Shown here in pieces: positions 57,351 to 64,000 of a DNA stretch of 64,000 bases. The notes under the pieces were generated by a model that was given only the letters and a program-made list of their open reading frames with translations, was not told where the DNA came from and ran no database searches. Numbering within the stretch: the stretch's first letter is position 1; every line of letters begins with the position of its first letter. The position numbers were made by a program, and so were the translations under genes. Source of the stretch: Apostichopus japonicus (lineage: Eukaryota; Echinodermata; Holothuroidea; Aspidochirotida; Stichopodidae). The stretch lies in assembly GCF_037975245.1 (NCBI RefSeq), contig NC_092583.1, forward strand, positions 2,318,764 to 2,382,763, read 5' to 3'.

Positions 57351-59554
57351 GAAACTCAACAAATTGGCAAGTTCATTCGTTCGGTATTGGCCCAGTTATT
57401 TTCACTTTATTGAACCATTATACTATTCGAAGTCTTGATTTAATGTTTACCATGAACTGTGAAATGAAGGCCAAAATTTGTTGACTGAGAAACATAGGCT
57501 ATATATACAAGTCTTGCATCCTCTGTAAATACTTTTCTGTGCTATGACAACAAAATAGAGGTTTGCGTTATCACTATACATATATGTGCATCTACACCGA
57601 CGATCTCTGTTTGATTATGAAGCTACCTTTGGCTATGTAGTTCATGTTCTAATTAATAAAGGCAAAGTCTAAGTGTTGGCAACTCGACAGCCGACTACCA
57701 AAAATCTATCAGCGCTTGCAAAACATTGCCGATAGCAAACTTCATATTTCTTAGCGATGATTCTCCAACATTAAAAACCTGCAGTCGATGTCGTCTGCGC
57801 ATGAAATGTTGATTGATTTTGCTGGTAGCTGAGGGCGGGAATAAATCTACGGGGAAGTGCGTTACGTTCTTGTGAGGTCAGGAATAGACGGGGATGAATT
57901 GAAAAAGAGTCATAACCGCGTCGACCACCCTACCAAACCTATTCACCCCTCCCCCTTGCCTTAGTGAAGAGAGAGAGAGAGGGGAGGGGGGACAACTGGA
58001 AAACATGGTAACAAATATTGATGTTACTGTCGCCAGCAGATTATCAAAATTGACAGAAAATTAAACATCTGACAACAAATATTTGTGATCCACGTGGTTC
58101 GTTCATTCCTTAGATCCTTTCATTTATAGAATGAACGTTGTGGCATTTATCTCGATTAACCGGTTTACCGTGGTACCGTAGTAGTATAGTATACCGCAAT
58201 ATATAGTGTTAAATCTGTCCGGTTTTTCCTTTTTCTTATACCAGAGCTGGATCTGCAGACTATAAATAGCCAATCTAACGATCAACATTTTACTGCCTTC
58301 ATTTGATGTTGATTGAACATTGATTAAATTACAGTGTAACCGTCTGGAATTTCTAGCTAACTAGAGCGAAGTCTTTTCCTCTCACTCCTTCTCTCTCTTC
58401 TTACAAGATTATTTTCGTTACGTAAGAAGAAATAGTTTAATAAAATCGTTGTCGCATTATTGAACAGTCATTTAGGTGAGAGGAGGGGAGGGGGGGGGGA
58501 GTATTTTCTTATCTTCTTGCTACCGAATAATTCCTTTATGACGTCAGATACTACCCCTTATTCTCCGGCAATTTCCAATCTTTATTCGATGTTCATACGC
58601 CATGTGACTTTTGCCGTTGTTTTGTTTGGTCAAAGTCCTTCCTCTGTGAATGTCCACAGTGTAAAAACATGCATAAAGCAACAGAGGGAAGGGAACACTC
58701 CAAAGGGGGGGGGGGAGGGTAATGGGGGAGCAGGGCGGACAAACTGTGATCTTGGTCCCGGGCAAAGGCGATTATCGTGAACTGCCTCCACCAGCGTCGT
58801 AATCAGCCAATAATGAATAAGGGGGTCATTGACGTCCCCTCCTAGGACAAAAGTGTCGAAGTTTAGGTCACTTTTGAGTACAATCTATCTTACATGGATA
58901 AGAGCCACAATATTCGAACAAAATGTGTACATCAGCGTACTGAATATTACACAATATTACACAATATCCTATAAAGCGGTCTTTTACACAGTATGAACAA
59001 AGATCTCTATTTACTTCGCTCCTCGCTTACCTGTCTCCTCACAACCTTAGCACCACGTTCTACCTTGCATAGAATGTCCTAATGTGGTAACATTTTAACA
59101 CTGAACGCCCTCTACAACACAGTGTAATGTAGCACAGTATGATCACAGTCTGAACAAAGTTCTGTATGTTGCACAATAGACTATAAAGCGGTCTTTTACA
59201 CAGTATTAACAAAGTTCTCTGTGAATTCTAATCGAAAGCTCTCTTTTGGATTTAAAAAAAAAACCCGCTGCATTTGGCTGTGACAGTTGACTAATGAAAC
59301 TAGTGCAAAGTTCTGCATATGAAATATTAAATCGAGCGTTTCTTTTGATTACAAAAAAATACATTAAGCTGGTAACCAAACACCATAATGAGAATATCGT
59401 ATTAATGATTCCGCACCGAGTAAGAATTGAGACTACGATAAGATGACAATGTTGATATTCGTGTATAACAAATAGGGGAGGTTTGGAGTGAAATGAAGCA
59501 TTTTTTTTATGAGAATGAGGCAATATCAGATAGCATCGTATGTGTATGTATATA
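57351..59554. other. No gene recognised; local duplication
   Basis: CTATAAAGCGGTCTTTTACA followed by CAGTATGAACAAAG/CAGTATTAACAAAG occurs at about 58970-59002 and 59171-59214, with a partial copy between (about 59120-59165). (GA)n at 57968-57981; poly-G near 58490 and 58706. Confidence 0.6.
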
Positions 59555-59589
59555 TGTGTATATATATAAACATATATATATATATATAT

Positions 59590-59621
<32 letters not shown>

Positions 59622-59659
59622 GTGTATATACATATATAGCCTATATACACACACACACG

Positions 59660-59742
<83 letters not shown>
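59555..59742. repeat. (TA)n/(CA)n compound microsatellite
   Basis: TA and CACACACA blocks alternate to 59672, then about 70 bp of TA runs to 59742. Confidence 0.96.
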
Positions 59743-59746
<4 letters not shown>

Positions 59747-60765
59747 TGTCTATATTCATTTTTATTTTGCTCATGTCTTTCTGTAGCGAGTAACTTAACC
59801 ATTGTAAGCGGGAGCTGTTTCTACTCCCTGAGGGTTTCGTGCAATTTCTGGCTTATTAATAATCGTTGGTATTTGTAAGGACTACTTCGAATCAGCCTAA
59901 TGAATAGTGACGAAATAATAACAGCAATTAATTATGGTAAGACTAACGGGAAAGAGAGTTCCGTATAGAGAAGGGGAGGGGAGGGGGACAGGGAGATATG
60001 AAGAGATAGAGAGAGAGGAAGTTGAAATTTAAAAAAAAAATGGTGATACAAACGATCAATATATCTATCTGTTTGATTTCTGTTCTTGGGCAAAGACCAT
60101 TTCAAATTCTACTGTTATACTTGTACAATGGTTCAAATGATGCTGGTTGTAGGGGCCGTCTGCTAAATGATCATATCATTAATGTTGTATCTAGTGAACA
60201 ATTATGATCTTAAAGACATCTAATGAAAACCATGAATTTCCGGGTCGTTTTTTGTTTGTTTGCGTAGAGCATGCGTAGAGCATGCGTAGCATACTATGTG
60301 TAATAATATATGTGTAATCCCAACAAAATGCATCAAACTGGATTTGTTGGGATTATCCTCAGTTCTTACTGTAATCCTTATATCACATGGTACCGATTTA
60401 TCATATTTATCAGCATCATCCAGTTTTTACTTTGGTACAAAACTTAAGATTTACAGTAGTAACTGTGTTCTCTGTGTGAGTATTGTGCTTAAATTTATAA
60501 CGTATTATTTTCCCCCTATGATGTATGAGACTTTTTTAGTTGCGGTAACTATCTCCTTTTACCTATACGATCACCAAAATATCCCCGCATTCCTACCCTA
60601 TACCGCCCCTCCCAATAGTTTTACGTTAATTAAACTGAAAAGAATTATGGGATGGATTCGTGTGTAAAACACGTGTGTTTAGAACGGCGTTAAGGTAAGA
60701 CATCTTCCGCAATACAATTATAGAATCCTCGATATTGTCCACTATCAGAGATCTTTCTTTCCTTT

Positions 60766-60827
60766 TTTCTTCTCTTTTGCTAAGTTTGTTATGTGTAAAA
60801 ACAAAGTCCTTGCTTAAGCGGTATTAT
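60766..60827 (+). repeat. Direct repeat left of the hAT-like element
   Basis: TTTTGCTAAGTTTGTTATGT through CTTAAGCGGTATTA is repeated at 61126-61187, exactly 360 bp downstream, with about 90% identity over roughly 60 bp. Confidence 0.85.
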
Positions 60828-61114
60828 CGGGCGCATAACCAAGGGTGGGGCGAAGGGGCGACCGCCCCCCCCCCCCCTTGAGCATTTTTTTATTGTACGC
60901 TTTTATGATATCGCTAGTAATTTCAAAATAGAAAATGCTTAGTTGCAACTTGCAAGGCATGGGAAGTGCCATTTCCAGCGATCTGGGAGGCATTTTCAGC
61001 CCAAATTTTCTTGTACGCTTCGCGCCAACCTATGGTGGCGCTACGCTTAGATAGTTTGCAATGCCGTATCTACAGTTTCGCCCCTCCCTTGGCAAATTCC
61101 TGGCTTCGCGCCTG
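60828..61114. mobile_element. hAT-like non-autonomous element (287 bp)
   Basis: The left end CGGGCGCATAACCAAGG and the inverse of the right end, CAGGCGCGAAGCCAGG, fit the CAGGCGCGTAGCC ends of the copy at 1-119. The block 60961-61054 (minus strand: CTATCTAAGCGTAGCGCC, GGTTGGCGCG, GGCACTTCCC) is shared with the elements at 6957 and 20474. No 8-bp TSD is visible. No ORF of note. Confidence 0.7.
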
Positions 61115-61125
61115 CTTACTTTACT

Positions 61126-61187
61126 TTTTTTCTCATTTGCTAAGTTTGTTATGTTTAAAAACAAAGTCCTTACTTAAGCGGTATTAC
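61126..61187 (+). repeat. Direct repeat right of the hAT-like element
   Basis: Second copy of the segment at 60766-60827, separated from the element end by about 11 bp. Confidence 0.85.
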
Positions 61188-62402
61188 CAATGACGTAAGA
61201 CTGAGAGGGCCTTCTCCACCCCACCCCATCCTCCTTCCCCCACAAAAAAAGAAAAAAAAAAGAAAAAAAACATAATTAATTAAAAGAGGGAACCATAATG
61301 ACTGTAACTAAGGAAGGCAACTGATTTAGGGCCTCAATGATGTAAAAAGCTTCTGGATAAAACATGCCTCTATCTTGATCGACAGCACGTATTTTGATTT
61401 TAAATTGTCGGTAGGTTCGACCAAAAAGGGTTCCAAAGAATACCTTGTATAGATCTAAAACCAAAAAAAAAATAAACAGGGGGGAGAAATATTTAACAAA
61501 GATTTAAAGAGTTTGTTCAACTGACGGTAAACGAATCGCTTGGTATGGACACAAATTAACTAACTTAACTTTGTTACATAAAACAGCAAGAAACAAAAGA
61601 GGAATACATTATGTTCTTCAGCTTTTAAAGAAAAATAATCTCCTCTTTGTTCTTAAAACAAAAGATAAAACAATGAAACTATTGTTCAACTCACCTCCTG
61701 CCTACAAAAGTATACTCAGTCTTGACACGGCGCGGCCTCTTGGTTTAATCTCCAATTAAATACGTCCGCACTCCTCTATACTTTTTTTTTCACAAGCCTT
61801 TAAACGAAACAAGATTCTTGCGACAAAAATTAAATTAGAAAAAGAAAAAGAACAGAAAATTGTTTCCTTTTCGTCTCCGATTGTAATGCTCTCTCGGTCT
61901 GGTTACCTTGTTGTCAGCTTGTCTGAAAATTGGGAATATTTCTAATAATGGTGTAAGTTGAGCCTTATAAACCGACGGCGAAAGTTTCCTGTTTTGTTTG
62001 AAGAGCAGATCGTCAACAGATATCAACGTGGTCAAATGAAAACCGAGACAAAAACCTACCCTGATTAAATATTGCTAGGCAATGAGTGAGAACAGTTTTT
62101 ATATCAGTAAGCTTCAGTCAATAGCAACGGGAAAGGCAAAAAATATATAAAATACTCTGTATTTATTTATCTTTTCTATAACTATCTGAAGAAAACTCCG
62201 TTGAGAATTAACTGTTATTAAACAAACATTGAAGATTTAGTACAACTGTTCAAATCTTAGTGGTTGCAACAGCACGAGTTTCCGCCAATACCTGTAAACT
62301 TATGATTTATATCACTTGGGGAACGGTGCTCAACTCTCCGTGTGTACAAATTCGATGACTTTTATCTAGTGTATGGAACGCCGTGATAGACTTTATATAT
62401 GT

Positions 62403-62433
<31 letters not shown>

Positions 62434-62862
62434 GCGGCAGTAATTCCCCTCCTTCACGTAGACAGCGACGCTTTCACACGCGTTCGTTTCAACTTGTTGC
62501 ATGCAATAGAAAGGTTTAAAGCGGAGACATGAGTAAAAAAGAAGAATAAATTACACAGAAAAATACGTGGTAATCAGGACTGGTAATTTGGTCGTTTTTT
62601 TTTATATTATTGATTCCCTTCTCAGGTCACTTTTTCCTTGACATGGCGGCGTTCTTTTCTTTTCTTTTGTTAAAGACAAGGTTTCTTTGGTAATGACGGG
62701 AGCAAGTAACATAAATACAAATGACAGTTCAGATGGAACTAGTTTAAAATAATTATGTTTGTATGTAAGGGTGTTTGTATGTGTGTGTATGTGTGTATGT
62801 ATTTATGTATATACAACCATGACTAAAGATGTTTGCAGTATTGATGTACCGATGTATATGTG

Positions 62863-62870
<8 letters not shown>
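61188..62870. other. No gene recognised
   Basis: Poly-A runs, a short (TA)n at 62395-62432 and nothing else that I can name. Confidence 0.5.
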
Positions 62871-62929
<59 letters not shown>

Positions 62930-62941
62930 CTATATATATAT
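62871..62941. repeat. (TA)n microsatellite
   Basis: About 70 bp of TA next to the 3' (ATT)n tail of the SINE-B copy that follows. Confidence 0.96.
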
Positions 62942-63128
62942 TATTGTTATTATTATTACGCCGTTATTTATATAGCGCATAATCCACAAGTTCTATGCGC
63001 TTTACAATTAACCCTGGTCATTGGTAACTTGTCACACCTACACACCAAAGTGTGCACAATTCAAACAATCTTTCCTGGGGCACAACCGTGCACCACAGCC
63101 ACGTGTCCCCTGAGGGACTTCCCATAGG

Positions 63129-63130
<2 letters not shown>
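62942..63130 (-). mobile_element. SINE-B copy with LINE-like 3' tail, head truncated
   Basis: On the minus strand CCCTATGGGAAGTCCC, then GATTGTTTGAATTGTGCACA, then GACCAGGGTTAATTGTAAAG, followed by GCGCATAGAACTTGTGGATT, ATGCGCTATATAAATAACGG and an (AAT)n-type tail. The body matches 34108-34342. The tail resembles the LINE end at 8387-8470, with paired GCGC motifs, TATAAA and an (ATT)n end. The tRNA head is missing and (TA)n abuts both sides. Confidence 0.75.

Positions 63131-63131
<1 letters not shown>

Positions 63132-63188
<57 letters not shown>
63132..63188. repeat. (TA)n microsatellite
   Basis: 57 bp of TA at the truncated 5' edge of the SINE-B copy. Confidence 0.97.
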
Positions 63189-63191
<3 letters not shown>

Positions 63192-64000
63192 CCTGGTTAA
63201 TGACCCTATATTAGCGGATAATGTGGAACGACTTTGCATCAAAGCATAATGGATGTGTCAAGCGTTGTTTTGTTTTTAATCCAAGGCAAACATACAGTTT
63301 CGAAATTAGTGCATATACCTGGAAATTGCATTGTGTATTTTGTGCAGGTTACGTCATTGCCTAACAACACGCTACAGCTCTTTTTCCTTCAAGTTACGTT
63401 TAATACATCATATTAACATTATATTGTCTAATTCCCCTTCATCTTATATACCCGATCTGAAACCAATCAAATTAACAGTAAACAAGTCACAATAACTTGT
63501 TTGTCCATACATCGGGAAAAAATGAAACATTTTCTAAAATGTCCCACTTAAATGATAAAAGAAGACTGACAACAAGTCTCCCCGCAATTCATAGCAAACA
63601 GGAGTGTATATTTTGTCATAGCAACCAAAAAACACAGAACCAATACATTTGAAGACGGTGTTTGCCACTGCTTTGAATGAGTTAAATTCTCATATTTTCT
63701 CCCTTTTGTCTTATTTCCTTTCTATGACTTTTATTATACAGCAAGACATGCGGTGTAATTCTGGTTCTAGTACAATGAACACGTATATGGTTATATTGTG
63801 TGAAGAGGTGATATAAATCACAAGAAATAGCTATCTCTTTCTTATCTGTTTTAGCGAGAATTCTCTACAGATGAACTTCTATATTCATGAGAACATCATA
63901 AATGAGTTTAGTTCTTTAATAATTAAAACGTAGAGATTGTCAAGAAAATGATATGGTATTTGAGAAAGAGCACATTCTGATCACGTGATTAATAGCATGT
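63189..64000. other. No gene recognised; dispersed repeat copy 2 at 63308-63392
   Basis: The segment GTGCAGGTTACGTCATTGCC...CTACAGCTCTTTTTCC corresponds to 57299-57350. The remainder is AT-rich with short ORFs only. Confidence 0.5.

Noticed and set aside
60296-60667. 123-codon plus-strand ORF with hydrophobic stretches
   Set aside because: No recognisable family, and its composition is expected of AT-rich non-coding sequence.

Overview
This is a non-coding-dominated piece of an animal nuclear genome. It is AT-rich and full of (TA)n microsatellites, poly-G/poly-C runs and dispersed repeats, with no operons, no dense coding and no organelle or rRNA genes. The one convincing gene encodes a cholecystokinin/gastrin (sulfakinin)-type neuropeptide precursor on the minus strand (10949-11440). 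Its peptides (DYGDLGFFF and DYNDLGMFF, each followed by GKR) and the tRNA-SINE-rich, microsatellite-rich background fit an echinoderm, most likely a sea cucumber. The family call is strong; the taxon is an inference. Perfect tandem arrays such as 197 uninterrupted GATA units suggest a long-read assembly.

Layout. 1-3.1 kb: end of a hAT-like element, then several copies or fragments of a tRNA-derived SINE (called SINE-A here) that end in (TA)n. 3.25-5.15 kb: a 69-bp satellite, partly organised as 138-bp dimers. 5.9-6.25 kb: compound TA/TATG microsatellite. 6.96-7.36 kb: small hAT-like element with perfect TIRs and TSD. 8.32-8.99 kb: a TTAA-bounded element (family B) interrupted by the 3' end of a LINE. 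10.5-11.45 kb: the CCK-type gene, with an intron ending 8 nt before its ATG. 14.5-15.15 kb and 22.55-22.93 kb: a LINE-like tail and two copies of a 166-bp near-perfect palindrome with a 3' extension. 20.47-21.28 kb: larger hAT-like element with perfect TIR and TSD. 24.26-25.08 kb: a candidate small exon and an almost complete SINE-A copy. 27.85-27.95 kb: a duplicated TATA-box segment. 34.1-34.45 and 62.94-63.13 kb: a second tRNA-SINE (SINE-B) whose 3' tail resembles the LINE tail at 8.4 kb. 51.81-52.60 kb: (GATA)197. 55.4-55.8 kb: 20-bp minisatellite. 60.8-61.1 kb: a third hAT-like element between direct duplications.

There is only one gene, so nothing can be said about genes working together. 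The structure lies in the repeats: LINE tails shared with a SINE, SINE or other repeat ends lying beside TA microsatellites, hAT-like elements with different termini but a shared subterminal block, and at least 20 copies of the CRE palindrome TGACGTCA. I found no CRISPR array, rRNA, convincing functional tRNA gene, or retroviral gene. No previously undescribed multi-gene system is visible.
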